DNA of 64,000 bases from Pedobacter endophyticus (GCF_015679185.1 NZ_CP064939.1:2542001-2606000), one strand, 5' to 3'. Shown: positions 35,131 to 44,070, counted from the stretch's first letter. The notes: generated by a model from the letters alone, not told the origin. Made by a program: numbers and translations.

Positions 35131-35739
35131 CTAGGCGTTTTTTGCAAACAATTCTAACTGTGGATCGCTAACGTTAAACGTTTTTCGGTGGAATGGAGAC
35201 AACCCGATTTCAATTACTGCCCTCCGGTGCGCAATGGTAGGATAGCCTTTATTTTGCTGCCAATTGTAATGGGGATATTCATCATGCAAATTACTCATAA
35301 ATTCATCGCGATGGGTTTTGGCCAAAATAGATGCAGCCGCAATATTTAAAAATTTTCCATCGCCCTTAATGATGCAACTGTGCGGAATTTGCGGATAGGC
35401 TTTAAATCGGTTTCCGTCGATAATTAGATAGCCGGGCTGGGTATGCAACTTTTCAATTGCCCGGTGCATCGCCAAAAAAGACGCATTCAGGATGTTAATC
35501 CGGTCTATTTCTTCATGATCGCAGGAGGCAACAGCCCAGGCCAGGGCTTCCTTTTCTATAACGGGGCGAAGTGCATCCCGCTGCTCATGCGTTAACTGTT
35601 TAGAGTCATTCAAGCCATCGAGCACAAAGCCTCTGGGAAGAATTACTGCCGCAGCAAAAACCGGCCCTGCCAAACAGCCCCGCCCAGCTTCGTCGCAACC
35701 CGCTTCTAAAAAATCGTCTTGGTAACAGCTTAACAACAT
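35131..35739 (-). CDS. rnhB: Ribonuclease HII
   Basis: A 202-residue endonuclease that removes ribonucleotides from DNA and RNA primers. Catalytic residues are visible: Asp16 and Glu17 in [13 protein letters not shown], the third Asp in YLIIDGN, and the His/Asp region [10 protein letters not shown]-terminal [24 protein letters not shown] completes the family signature. The start gives the usual short N-terminus. Confidence 0.96.
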   Translation of the reverse strand: MLLSCYQDDFLEAGCDEAGRGCLAGPVFAAAVILPRGFVLDGLNDSKQLTHEQRDALRPVIEKEALAWAVASCDHEEIDRINILNASFLAMHRAIEKLHTQPGYLIIDGNRFKAYPQIPHSCIIKGDGKFLNIAAASILAKTHRDEFMSNLHDEYPHYNWQQNKGYPTIAHRRAVIEIGLSPFHRKTFNVSDPQLELFAKNA

Positions 35740-35817
35740 TTTGCAAATTTAATTATTAACGAGCGAATTTTGCTAAAAGGATAGCGATTGAGTAAATTAG
35801 TTTTAAACAATTTGTTG

Positions 35818-36165
35818 ATGAGAAAATATAATGAAGCCCTGGCCAATCGCATTGCCGAAAAATTGATGCATTTGCCAGATGTTGAAGAAAAGGAAATGTT
35901 TACTGGCCTAATTTTTATGGTTGATGGCAAGATGTGTGTTGGCGTGTCGAAAAATGATTTGATGTTGCGTTTAAACCCTGATGATATTGAGCGTCTAAAT
36001 GATAAAGATGGTTGGGAACAGATGACGATGGGCGGAAAAAGGATGAGCGGGTATATTTTGGTTTCGGAAGATGTGCTGAACAGAAATGATGAATTGGATT
36101 TTTGGATAAAGCTGGCGCTTGATTTCAACCCAATTGCCAAAAGCTCGAAAAAGAGGTACAAGTAA
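35818..36165 (+). CDS. TfoX/Sxy N-terminal-domain protein
   Basis: A 115-residue protein of the TfoX_N family: MRKYNEALANRIAEKLMHL, EKEMFTGLIFMVDGKMCVGV, LMLRLNPDDIERL and MTMGGKRMSGYILVSED. Full-length TfoX/Sxy controls competence in gamma-proteobacteria, but short stand-alone N-domain proteins like this are widespread and of unknown role. The frame is open 10 codons upstream; the ATG before RKYNEAL is the usual start. Divergent from rnhB with about 80 bases between. Confidence 0.85.
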   Translation: MRKYNEALANRIAEKLMHLPDVEEKEMFTGLIFMVDGKMCVGVSKNDLMLRLNPDDIERLNDKDGWEQMTMGGKRMSGYILVSEDVLNRNDELDFWIKLALDFNPIAKSSKKRYK

Positions 36166-36238
36166 GCTTTATTGTTTGGCGCCATTATGGAATTAGACAA
36201 ACCAGCGCATCATTTATTTGTTGAATATTAAAACACAC

Positions 36239-36772
36239 ATGATGAAACACTTAAAAAAAATATTGACCATAGGTTTACTGTTATTTGTAACACAAACCTA
36301 TGCGCAAACGGACAAGGAGACAACGGTCAGAATTGTAGAGAACAAAACTTATAACTTTGTGGCCAATTCGGCATTGCCCATGGCAAACAACGACATCAGC
36401 AGAATAATGAGCACAATGCCGGGTGGCCAAAGCGGCTCGATGATTAACTTAACCGGCTCGCAATACGATGTTAAAGTAACTAAAGATAGCGTAATTGCTT
36501 ACTTGCCCTATTATGGCAGGGCCTATAGCGCCCCTTATAATGCCAGCGAAGGAGGCATAAAATTTACCTCGAAAGATTTTACTTACAAAAAAAGCAAAAA
36601 TAAAAAAGGTGCTTATACCATTCAAATCAACACAAAGGATGGCGGCAGGGAAAATTACCGCTTTACGCTGAATATTTCGCAAAATGGATACGCCACATTA
36701 ACGGCAAGCAGCGTAAATAAGCAGCCAATAGTTTATAATGGCTATTTGGATGAGCCTAAAAAGAAAGATTAG
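36239..36772 (+). CDS. DUF4251 secreted protein
   Basis: A 177-residue protein with a signal peptide (cleavage after TYAQ) and the DUF4251 pattern: a strand-rich body with YNFVANSALPM, NLTGSQYDVKVTKDSVIAYL, PYYGRAYSAPYNASEGGIKF and the closing GYATLTASSVNKQPIVYNGY. DUF4251 proteins are common in Bacteroidota; function unknown. Two ATGs occur in a row; an in-frame start 7 codons upstream is not near a better site. The envelope location is inferred from the signal peptide. Confidence 0.88.
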   Translation: MMKHLKKILTIGLLLFVTQTYAQTDKETTVRIVENKTYNFVANSALPMANNDISRIMSTMPGGQSGSMINLTGSQYDVKVTKDSVIAYLPYYGRAYSAPYNASEGGIKFTSKDFTYKKSKNKKGAYTIQINTKDGGRENYRFTLNISQNGYATLTASSVNKQPIVYNGYLDEPKKKD

Positions 36773-36796
36773 TTTGGCTACAGGTTATGATGCTTT

Positions 36797-36855
36797 GTCA
36801 GACTGAGCGTAGTCGAAGTCCTCTCGATTTGCCCTTCGACTACGCTCAGGGTGAC
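36797..36855. repeat. Paired GTCA hairpins (left stem GACT/AGTC, right CCCT/AGGG)
   Basis: A head-to-head pair between the convergent DUF4251 and glutaminyl-cyclase genes. The two arms share the loop GAGCGTAGTCGA but have different, internally complementary stems. Confidence 0.92.
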
Positions 36856-36934
36856 AATTGACGCGGCACTTGGTTAAAAAAAACAGCACAAGTCGCAGTA
36901 ATTAATCCGAATAATCAACGCTAGAACAACTGAT

Positions 36935-38023
36935 CTACTTCTTAACCAACTGAATTTGAAAAATGTGCGGCCACTTTTTGCCTGTTACAAACAGTCTTTT
37001 AGCGGCCTTATCGTAGGCGATTCCATTTAATACATTGTTGGCCCTTTCATCATCGTTTTTAAAGTAGTTTTCGGGCAACAAGCCGATCAGGTTAATTCGC
37101 CCTTCAACCGCTCCGGTTTCGGGGTTAATGATTAGAATATTGTTAGTGGTGTAAACATTGGCATAAATTTTCCCGTCGATAACCTCTAACTCATTTAAAT
37201 TTTGAATGGCGCCGGTGTTGTCGTACACATCTATCGAACCTACTTTTGAATAATTGTCTTTATCAAGAAAAAATATAGTGTTCGAGCCGTCGGTATTCAA
37301 AATCTGCTTGCCATCAAAAGTGAGGCCCCAGCCTTCTCTACCGGTATTGTACGGAAATTCGGCGATTTTTTTGAAGGTCGCTTTGTCGTAAACGAATCCA
37401 ACTTTTTCGCGATAAGTTAACTGAATAATCTTATCGCCAATTACCGTCATGCCCTCACCAAAATACTGTTTATCTAAATCGGCTTTTTGCAACACTTTGC
37501 CCGTTGCCGGGTCTACCTTACGCAAACTGGAATGGCCGTAATCGCCAGCACTTTCGTAGAAAAAACCATCATGATATTCTAAACCTTCAACATAGGAAGA
37601 TGTATCATGAGGAAGCGTTTTAATTACTTTATAGGTATATTCTACAGGCGGCTGAGCGGCCAGAATATTGATATTCGAGGTTAACTCGTCAGTTTTGCCA
37701 CCCTCGTAAATCCTTGCGGTTAAGAGATGGCTTCCCAATTTTAACCCCGCAGTTTTTAATTTCAGGGCGCTGGTGTCTGTTTTGGAAAGGGCAACGGCAC
37801 TATCAATTAAATAAACAACTGAATCTACTTTGCTTTCGTTGCCAAACAGCACTTTTACTTCGAACTCATTGCCTGATGGAATATTCAAACCAATCATTGG
37901 CGAAACAAAGCTTCGGTAAGTTTTTGGAGTTTCGTCTTTACATGAAATCACTAATCCAAGTATAATTCCAAAGAGCACTAGCTTGTTAATTCGGTTAATA
38001 GTCGGGCCAAAAAGCATCTTCAA
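36935..38023 (-). CDS. Glutaminyl-peptide cyclotransferase (plant-type) lipoprotein
   Basis: A 362-residue protein with a lipoprotein signal (VISC as lipobox) and a Bacteroidota-type N-terminal beta domain (residues about 35-130). The C-terminal five-bladed propeller is of plant/bacterial glutaminyl cyclase: VIKTLPHDTSSYVEGLEYHD, FYESAGDYGHSSLRKVD, FGEGMTVIGDKIIQLTY, GREGWGLTFDGKQI, LNELEVIDGKIYANVYTTN and VLNGIAYD. It cyclises N-terminal Gln to pyroglutamate, which is the known N-terminus of many type IX-secreted and outer-membrane proteins in this phylum (inference of role). The 5' end overlaps yraN by 29 bases. Confidence 0.93.
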   Translation of the reverse strand: MKMLFGPTINRINKLVLFGIILGLVISCKDETPKTYRSFVSPMIGLNIPSGNEFEVKVLFGNESKVDSVVYLIDSAVALSKTDTSALKLKTAGLKLGSHLLTARIYEGGKTDELTSNINILAAQPPVEYTYKVIKTLPHDTSSYVEGLEYHDGFFYESAGDYGHSSLRKVDPATGKVLQKADLDKQYFGEGMTVIGDKIIQLTYREKVGFVYDKATFKKIAEFPYNTGREGWGLTFDGKQILNTDGSNTIFFLDKDNYSKVGSIDVYDNTGAIQNLNELEVIDGKIYANVYTTNNILIINPETGAVEGRINLIGLLPENYFKNDDERANNVLNGIAYDKAAKRLFVTGKKWPHIFQIQLVKK

Positions 38024-38360
38024 TATGTTTTAATGTATAGTTGTTATTTTTTGTAAAGGTAATGGCAATAATGTCAAAACGAATATCATTTTGATGATTC
38101 ATTATTTCAATATATTCAGCTGAAGCTAACTCCATTTGCTTTTGCTTCGCCTGGTGAACGAACTCCTCGGGATATCCAAAAGCGATTGAACTGCGGGCCT
38201 TCACTTCTACAAATACCATAATTTTGTTTTTGTAAGCAATTAAGTCGATCTCAGCCTTGCCGTAGGTCCAGTTTTCATCCAAGATCTCGTAACCATCATC
38301 CTCTAAATAGCGTTTGGCAATGTTTTCACCCTGTTTACCTAAATTGTTATGAAGCGCCAT
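37995..38360 (-). CDS. YraN/UPF0102 family endonuclease-like protein
   Basis: A 121-residue protein of the PD-(D/E)xK fold: NLGKQGENIAKRYLEDDGYEI, then WTYGKAEIDLIAY with the catalytic Asp, VFVEVKARSS with the Glu-x-Lys, and FDIIAITF. Members are conserved in most bacteria, often next to rnhB or rsmI, and probably act on branched or damaged DNA, but function is unproven. Its 3' end overlaps the cyclase gene by 29 bases, so the two are transcribed together. Confidence 0.93.
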   Translation of the reverse strand: MALHNNLGKQGENIAKRYLEDDGYEILDENWTYGKAEIDLIAYKNKIMVFVEVKARSSIAFGYPEEFVHQAKQKQMELASAEYIEIMNHQNDIRFDIIAITFTKNNNYTLKHIEDAFWPDY

Positions 38361-38623
38361 ACTGAATTTTGCATGAGTGAGTTTTGAATGAGTGAGTTTT
38401 GAATTATTGAATGTGAATGGAGTCGTTTTTGTTAGATTTTTAAAAATAAAGTTAAGAATTTTATTAAACGCTTAAATAGCCGTCTTCACAAATTACCTTG
38501 CATTATATCAATCATTCTGCTATTCTATCAATTATTCATTTTCTCATTCACTCAATCTCTCATTCATTCCCTCTATCATTCACTCTTTCTATCATTCACT
38601 CCCTCTATCATTCACTCCTTCTA
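38361..38623. repeat. Short-unit tandem tract, TATCATTCACTC type
   Basis: Near yraN, GAGTGAGTTTTGAATGAGTG units (38370-38405). Near dnaG, at least four copies of CTATCATTCACTC(C/T) with a CTCTCATTCA variant (38520-38628). The two tracts are roughly inverted relative to each other. Confidence 0.8.
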
Positions 38624-40609
38624 TCACTTAACAATCACCGAGCCCAGAAACTTCGAAATTTCTCTTTCAACACCTTTGATTACGCCATAGCGCTGCATCA
38701 AAATCATTTGATTATCGGCATCTTTTTCATCTTTAATTTCCTTTAGCAAGTTGGTCAATATCTTATCTACCTTTCGCTTTTTGAGGTGAAATATGCCACC
38801 CAAAACGGTAGCCTTTAAGTTCATGCTTTCGTCCTTAACATAAATTAAGTGTTTATTAAGCCAGTTTTCGCTCAAGGCATACTCCGAAGTCGAAAGTGTG
38901 ATGGCTAAATCTGCAACCTCACGTTCCTGGTGTTTAATAAAATGATTCGCCGTTGGCAATCGCCCATTGTCGATTTCTGTTTTGTAGATTTCGATTATCT
39001 TTTTGCACATTGGGTCTTCAAACTCCACATCGGCCAAATTCTGCATAATAAATGGCCCGATATACATATCATCAATATTGTCCCAGTTAACAAATTCGTG
39101 CCCGTAAGCAAGCAGTAACCGAACAATTTCCTTTTCCTGAATCTCATCAGTATCACTTACCTTTTCACCGTAACCTGATGGGCCCGCATTATCATCCCAT
39201 AAATCGTCTGGTGGGCCGAGCGGCTCAGGCGGCCCTGAAGAATAGGAACTCTTGCTGGCGTTGTTATAACTACTTCGCTGATTGCTCTCAAAACTTTTCT
39301 TCACCTTGGCCGAGCGCATCTTGTTGAGTTCGCCCATTAGTATTTGCTCTTCGATTTGCAGCAGACTACTGGATTCGCGAATGAATACGGAAGCTTTTAT
39401 TGGATCGGGGATTTTGGCGATACTTTCTACAATGTCACGAATTATTCCGGCCCGCTTGATCGGATCGTCGCCAGCATCTTTTAACAAAACGTTGGCTTTA
39501 TAAATGATGAAATCTTTCCGGTTTTCTTCGAGATAGGTCTTAAATGCGCCGGCGCCTACATGGTGCATGTAAGAATCGGGATCGTGGCCATCGGGAAAGG
39601 AAACAATTTTTACATTCAACCCTTCTTCCAAAATCATATCGAGTCCCCGTAACGACGCTTTTATACCTGCGGCATCGCCATCAAACAGGATGGTAATGTT
39701 TTGGGTAAAACGCCCAATAAGTTTGATCTGCTCTACAGTTAAGGACGTTCCGGATGAGGCCACCACGTTTTCGATGCCCGCCTGATGAACAGACAGTACA
39801 TCGGCGTAGCCTTCGGCCAAATAGCAGTTATCAAGGTCGCGAATGGCTTTTTTTGCATGAAAGAGGCCATACAGAACGTTCGATTTATGATAAATTTCGC
39901 TCTCGGGCGAATTGACGTATTTTGGAACGTTTTTATCCGTTTTCAGGGTTCTGCCACCAAAGCCAATAATCCTGCCGGTAAAATTGTGAATGGGGAACAT
40001 TACACGGCCACGAAAACGATCGTATATTTTTCCGTTGTCGTTCTTGATCGATAAGCCCGTAGCTTCTAAAAATTCGAGCTTATGGCCTGCATTGGTTGCG
40101 CTCTGGGTCATGGCGTCCCAAACATCGGGCGAATAGCCGACTTCGAATTTTTTGAGAATATCTTCGCGAAAACCCCGCTCCTTAAAATAGCTTAACCCAA
40201 TTCCCTTTCCCTCGTCAGTTTCCCAAAGTTGCTTTACAAAAAATGCCGCTGCATATTGCGATACGATATATAAACTTTCCTTGGCACTTTGAGCTTCGGC
40301 AGCTTCGGGACTAAGTTCTGTTTCCTCAACTTCAATGTTGTATTTGTTGGCTAAAAATTTAAGTGCCTCGGGATAGGAATATTTTTCATGATCCATGATA
40401 AAGCGAACGGAATCGCCACCCTTGCCACAACCAAAGCACTTGTAAATGCCCTTGGTTACAGATACGTGAAAAGACGGTGTTTTTTCGCCATGAAACGGAC
40501 AATTGCCTATTAAACTGGTTCCACGCTTTTTTAAGTGCACAAAATCTCCAACTACCTCCTCAATGCGGGCGGTATCCATTATCTTATCTATCGTTTCGCG
40601 GTTTATCAT
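38624..40609 (-). CDS. dnaG: DNA primase
   Basis: A 661-residue primase that makes RNA primers at the replication fork and works with the DnaB helicase. The N-terminal CHC2 zinc finger has Cys37, His40, Cys58 and Cys61 (CPFHGEK...CFGCGKGGD). The TOPRIM centre shows LAEGYADVLSVHQAG and ITILFDGDAAGIKASLRGLD split in two metal-binding motifs. The C-terminal 150 residues are helical and would bind the helicase, after a Ser/Pro/Gly-rich linker. Length is normal for the phylum. Confidence 0.97.
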   Translation of the reverse strand: MINRETIDKIMDTARIEEVVGDFVHLKKRGTSLIGNCPFHGEKTPSFHVSVTKGIYKCFGCGKGGDSVRFIMDHEKYSYPEALKFLANKYNIEVEETELSPEAAEAQSAKESLYIVSQYAAAFFVKQLWETDEGKGIGLSYFKERGFREDILKKFEVGYSPDVWDAMTQSATNAGHKLEFLEATGLSIKNDNGKIYDRFRGRVMFPIHNFTGRIIGFGGRTLKTDKNVPKYVNSPESEIYHKSNVLYGLFHAKKAIRDLDNCYLAEGYADVLSVHQAGIENVVASSGTSLTVEQIKLIGRFTQNITILFDGDAAGIKASLRGLDMILEEGLNVKIVSFPDGHDPDSYMHHVGAGAFKTYLEENRKDFIIYKANVLLKDAGDDPIKRAGIIRDIVESIAKIPDPIKASVFIRESSSLLQIEEQILMGELNKMRSAKVKKSFESNQRSSYNNASKSSYSSGPPEPLGPPDDLWDDNAGPSGYGEKVSDTDEIQEKEIVRLLLAYGHEFVNWDNIDDMYIGPFIMQNLADVEFEDPMCKKIIEIYKTEIDNGRLPTANHFIKHQEREVADLAITLSTSEYALSENWLNKHLIYVKDESMNLKATVLGGIFHLKKRKVDKILTNLLKEIKDEKDADNQMILMQRYGVIKGVEREISKFLGSVIVK

Positions 40610-40620
40610 ATTTTTTGTTC

Positions 40621-40723
40621 GTCATTGCGAGGAGGCACGACGAAGCAATCCACTTTGCTTTATGTTTGTTTTAAAAAGATTGCTTCACGCTACTCCACAA
40701 GCCAACGCTTCGGCTCGCAAGGA
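40621..40723. repeat. Left GTCATTGC hairpin and left direct repeat of the GIY-YIG locus
   Basis: A GTCATTGC...GCAATCC hairpin (40621-40650), then a 49-base direct repeat copy (40675-40723, starting AAAGATTGCTTCACGC and ending TCGCAAGGA) whose twin is at 41129-41177. Next to it, at 40738-40790, lies a decayed GTCATTTCTAGGGGG fragment. Confidence 0.85.
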
Positions 40724-40812
40724 AGATGACCTTAACGTCATTTCTAGGGGGAACGACAGCTAGCCCCCGATTTCTCGGGAAAGCAATCTACTTTGCTATT
40801 AAGCTTTGATGC

Positions 40813-41112
40813 TTACCATTCTTTTACAACTTCCCAAAAGTCCTTCCAATCGGGATTTACGGAATTGATTAATTTTATCTTTTTCGCCCTACTTCCCCCT
40901 TTTATTCTTTTTTCTTCAGCTATCGCCTCTTCAATTGATGTATAAGAACAAAAATAAACAAGTTTGGTGGTATTGTATTTAGCAGAAAAAGAATTTGGAT
41001 AAACTTTCTCTCGATGTTCCTTAATCCTAAATAATAAGTCAGATGTTACTCCTACATAAAACGTGGTATGAGTAAAATTCGTTAAAATATAAACTGCTCC
41101 TCCACTTTCCAT
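40813..41112 (-). CDS. Single-domain GIY-YIG nuclease
   Basis: A 99-residue protein of the UvrC-N/YhbQ type: AVYILTNFTHTTFYVGVTSD gives the GIY and YIG positions, followed by RIKEHREK (catalytic Arg), EEAIAEEKRIKGGSR, and WKDFWEVVKEW. Such mini-nucleases are numerous in Bacteroidota and are believed to nick or cut DNA; their biological task is unknown. The frame is open 14 codons upstream into a dispersed repeat, so the ATG before ESGGAVYIL is chosen. The gene lies between two direct repeats (40675 and 41129). Confidence 0.88.
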   Translation of the reverse strand: MESGGAVYILTNFTHTTFYVGVTSDLLFRIKEHREKVYPNSFSAKYNTTKLVYFCSYTSIEEAIAEEKRIKGGSRAKKIKLINSVNPDWKDFWEVVKEW

Positions 41113-41128
41113 TATTGTTTCTTTTCTT

Positions 41129-41177
41129 AAAGATTGCTTCACGCTGCCCCACAAGCCAATGCTTCGGCTCGCAAGGA
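41129..41177 (+). repeat. Right direct repeat of the GIY-YIG locus
   Basis: Same orientation as 40675-40723, with 46 of 49 positions identical by eye. Confidence 0.85.
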
Positions 41178-41193
41178 CGATTTTGTTTATCAG

Positions 41194-41853
41194 CTATTTC
41201 ACCAAAGGCAACAACTGATCGGCAACCAGCTTATTACCTACATCGGTTAAATGCACGCCATCTTTTGTTAAAATTCCTTTTTCTAAATCGTTGGGATTGT
41301 TGGCGGCCTCGTAATCGGCAAATATTTTTCTCAAATCGCAAACGGGAAGGTTGTTCTTCGTAGCCAATTCTCTGATTCCGGCAGCATACTTATTTAAATC
41401 GGCGTCGAGCTGGTTTGTTCCATCTTTCTTTTCGCCAACTACTGAAGGCGTAACCAGAACTACCTTGCTGCCAACGCCCTGAATTTTGTTAATTAACGCC
41501 TGGTAAAACTTAAAGTATTTATCGTAGTCTGTGCCGGTGTGCGAGGTTTGCTTGTGCCAAACATCGTTAATACCCACATAAATTACAACCAAATCGGGTT
41601 TCTTGTTTAATACATCATCTTCTAAACGCAGGTATAAATCGTAAACCTTGTTGCCGCCAATACCAGCACCGATTACATTGTATTTTGTAGAATCTAACGC
41701 TTTTTTGATCAAGGTTACGTAACCGTTTTTGGATACGCCCTGCTGGGTAATTGAATCGCCAAAAAAGATGATTCGCTTTGGTTTAAATGTCATTGAAGTA
41801 AATGCGATTAGGCAAAGGCCAAGTACAATGCTCGTTTTTAATAGGGTTTTCAT
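41194..41853 (-). CDS. SGNH/GDSL-type hydrolase
   Basis: A 219-residue exported esterase. Signal sequence or N-terminal anchor (LLKTSIVLGLCLIAFTSMTF), then block I FFGDSITQQG with the nucleophile Ser, block II Gly in GAGIGGNKVYDL, block III GIND (VIYVGINDVWHK), and block V DGVHLTDVG with the Asp-x-x-His. Members deacetylate or de-esterify glycans and lipids; the target is unknown. Start is 15 bases after the stop of the serine hydrolase gene, so they form an operon. Confidence 0.92.
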   Translation of the reverse strand: MKTLLKTSIVLGLCLIAFTSMTFKPKRIIFFGDSITQQGVSKNGYVTLIKKALDSTKYNVIGAGIGGNKVYDLYLRLEDDVLNKKPDLVVIYVGINDVWHKQTSHTGTDYDKYFKFYQALINKIQGVGSKVVLVTPSVVGEKKDGTNQLDADLNKYAAGIRELATKNNLPVCDLRKIFADYEAANNPNDLEKGILTKDGVHLTDVGNKLVADQLLPLVK

Positions 41854-41868
41854 ATTGTATAAGTTGAT

Positions 41869-43422
41869 TTAATTGTTTCCCATCTTTTTGAAATCCAGGT
41901 CCTGAAAATCGAAGCTAAAATCTGTCAATGGAGAAATTGCTTCCATTTTTAAGCCATCGGCGGTTGCATTTTTGTCGAGCGTAAAATTAACAAAAGCATC
42001 GGCATCTAAACTTCTGTCATACCACTTCACTATAAACGTATTTCCTTTGTAAAACGTCATATCGCCTCGCAGTTTTGGAGAATTCTTCGCTTCGAAATGC
42101 ATTTTGCCGTTTACTTCGCTAATGGTTACATCGCCAAACCAGGCATCGTGAAAGGTTCCGTAATAATTTTTGGGATCAATTTTGGTCGTATTTGCTTGCT
42201 GTTGCGCTTTAATATCGGCCCAAACTTTGGTCACAATATCGTCGGCTTCCTTTTCGTTTCTAAGTCTGTTGTCGTTGTAGGTCTTTATTCTGTTTTGTCC
42301 TTTAATACCTAGATAACCATCTTTGATTGAATTTGTAACGGCATTAAATGCAGCGCCTGATTGCTGGTTTGTTAAAACGATAATACCGAGTTTCATTGCC
42401 GGAATTATGGTAACCTGCGTAACAATACCAGATAAACCGCCAGTGTGCGTAGCCTGAAAGTTGCCGTTTACATTGCTTAAAAACCAACCAAGGCCGTAGC
42501 TACTGAAGCTGGCGGAATTTCCTCCGGCAATAATGGTTTGAGGAGTCCACAGCTCTTTTGCAACGGCATCACTAAACAGCTTCTTGTCCAAATTCTGGCC
42601 ATATTTTCCACCGTTTATCATCGCCATTACCCATTTGCTCATATCGGTAACGCTGGAGTAGATGCCGCCGGCTGCATTTGCCACTTCACCGAAACTTAAG
42701 CCTACTGGCAGCAATTTACCCTGGTAAGGTGCGTGCCCGTCAATTACGTTCGACCTGTCTTTTAAGCGGTACCACGAAGCCGCAGTTTTTGTCATGCCCA
42801 ATGGTTTTATAATTCTGGTCTCTATAAAATCCTCGTATGTACTGCCTGAAACCCTCGCAACGACATCGCCAGCTAAAATATACATGAGGTTATCGTAATC
42901 GTATTTGGTACGGAAGGAAGAAACGGGTTTTAAATAGCGGAGGTTGTGGATGAGTTGTTTTTTGGTTACGGTTGATGAATCTGGCCAGATCATTAAATCG
43001 CCTGCACCGAGGCCGAGGCCACTGCGGTGGGTTAGCAAATCACGAATAGTAAACTCGCTGGTTACCCAGGCATCATACATCTTAAATTCGGGGATCACGT
43101 CGGTCACCTTTGTATCCCAGGTAATCTTCTTCTCATCAACTAGCATACCTAATGCGGCAGCGGTGAAGGCCTTGGTGTTTGATGCTACGCCGAAAAGCGT
43201 ATTTTCATCAACTTGCTGGTTTGTTTTGATCGATCTTACGCCATATCCTTTCAAATGAACAATTTTTCCATCTTTAATAACGGAAACAGCTATCCCGGGA
43301 ACGTTGAAAGTAGTGAGGGTTTTCTCGACAACGCTGTCGATTTGTTTTGATGTTAAAATTTGGGCGTTTGCATTTATAGACAAGGCAATAAGCGCACAAA
43401 ATAATTGGGATATTCTTTTCAT
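41869..43422 (-). CDS. Beta-lactamase-like serine hydrolase with DUF3471 domain
   Basis: A 517-residue periplasmic hydrolase with signal peptide (NANAQ). Class C-like motifs: SNTK (Ser81, Lys84), YDYDN (Tyr-x-Asn position) and HTGG (in ATHTGGLSG). The C-terminal 110 residues (PKNYYGTFHDAWFGDVTISE onwards) form a DUF3471 lipocalin-like domain. Such proteins are esterases or D-aminopeptidases more often than antibiotic lactamases. Its ATG is 2 bases after the PIN toxin stop, and an SGNH hydrolase follows, so four genes may form one transcript. Confidence 0.93.
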   Translation of the reverse strand: MKRISQLFCALIALSINANAQILTSKQIDSVVEKTLTTFNVPGIAVSVIKDGKIVHLKGYGVRSIKTNQQVDENTLFGVASNTKAFTAAALGMLVDEKKITWDTKVTDVIPEFKMYDAWVTSEFTIRDLLTHRSGLGLGAGDLMIWPDSSTVTKKQLIHNLRYLKPVSSFRTKYDYDNLMYILAGDVVARVSGSTYEDFIETRIIKPLGMTKTAASWYRLKDRSNVIDGHAPYQGKLLPVGLSFGEVANAAGGIYSSVTDMSKWVMAMINGGKYGQNLDKKLFSDAVAKELWTPQTIIAGGNSASFSSYGLGWFLSNVNGNFQATHTGGLSGIVTQVTIIPAMKLGIIVLTNQQSGAAFNAVTNSIKDGYLGIKGQNRIKTYNDNRLRNEKEADDIVTKVWADIKAQQQANTTKIDPKNYYGTFHDAWFGDVTISEVNGKMHFEAKNSPKLRGDMTFYKGNTFIVKWYDRSLDADAFVNFTLDKNATADGLKMEAISPLTDFSFDFQDLDFKKMGNN

Positions 43423-43424
43423 AT

Positions 43425-43841
43425 TTATAAATCAATATTCAAAAATACTGACGCAGTAACAATTGAAATATTTTCAAACGGATTTAAAACTAATAAATCG
43501 TCATCGCCGGCAATAATATACTTTGCGTTAGCCGAAATTGCCAATTCTAAGAATTTATTGTCTCGAGGATCCCGACAAGCTGAAACCAGAATATTAGGTT
43601 TAACTAATTTTGCTATAAATTTGAATTCTTCTATAATCTCTAACCTTAATTCAAGACTAATATATTTATCAAATTTTGATCTTATAAAGGTGTCCGAAAA
43701 TTCGTTTATAGTATCATTAGAAACAGCAACAACTCCATGCGAGATTGCTTTATCAATTGCTTTACGCCTTGTAGAATGAGGTAAAAGAAATGCACTTATT
43801 AAAGTATTCGTATCAATAACAAAAACTTTAATCCTTTTCAT
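43425..43841 (-). CDS. PIN-domain toxin
   Basis: A 138-residue ribonuclease of the PIN family. The acidic metal-binding residues are in place: Asp10 and Asn12 (FVIDTNTLISAFL), Glu in NDTINEFSD, Asp in ACRDPRDNKFLELAI and Asp in IAGDDDLLVL. The class is the 'toxin component, PIN family' group, which cuts RNA when its antitoxin is lost. It overlaps the antitoxin gene by 14 bases and looks intact. Confidence 0.9.
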   Translation of the reverse strand: MKRIKVFVIDTNTLISAFLLPHSTRRKAIDKAISHGVVAVSNDTINEFSDTFIRSKFDKYISLELRLEIIEEFKFIAKLVKPNILVSACRDPRDNKFLELAISANAKYIIAGDDDLLVLNPFENISIVTASVFLNIDL

Positions 43842-44046
43842 CTAATAATTGTGCTAATTTTTCGTCGGTTAAACCATTAGCCATTGCAATTTTACCTGCG
43901 CTATCTAACAATTTTAAAAACTCCGTCTGTTTGTTTTGTTGCAGTAAAACTGATAAGGCTTTCTCATATAATGAACGTTGAGATGCAGAAAGACTGCGCC
44001 ATTTTTTGGCTACCACACTATCAACTTCTAAAACAATCCTTTCCAT
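43828..44046 (-). CDS. Antitoxin of the PIN pair
   Basis: A 72-residue protein: a short strand ERIVLEVDSVVAKKWRSLS, a helical region SQRSLYEKALSVLLQQ, and an acidic tail (TDEKLAQLLDEKD) expected to bind the PIN active site. Upstream lies AAAGGAGG (44052-44059) 5 bases before the ATG and a TATATTTG box (44063-44070). A strong Shine-Dalgarno sequence is rare in this phylum. The frame is open 9 codons upstream, but the SD decides for this ATG. Confidence 0.8.
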   Translation of the reverse strand: MERIVLEVDSVVAKKWRSLSASQRSLYEKALSVLLQQNKQTEFLKLLDSAGKIAMANGLTDEKLAQLLDEKD

Positions 44047-44051
44047 TTTAA

Positions 44052-44070
44052 CCTCCTTTAAACAAATATA
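44052..44070 (-). promoter_or_regulatory. TATATTTG box and strong Shine-Dalgarno before the PIN antitoxin
   Basis: TATATTTG (44063-44070) and AAAGGAGG (44052-44059) in the order expected for promoter and ribosome binding site. Confidence 0.55.
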
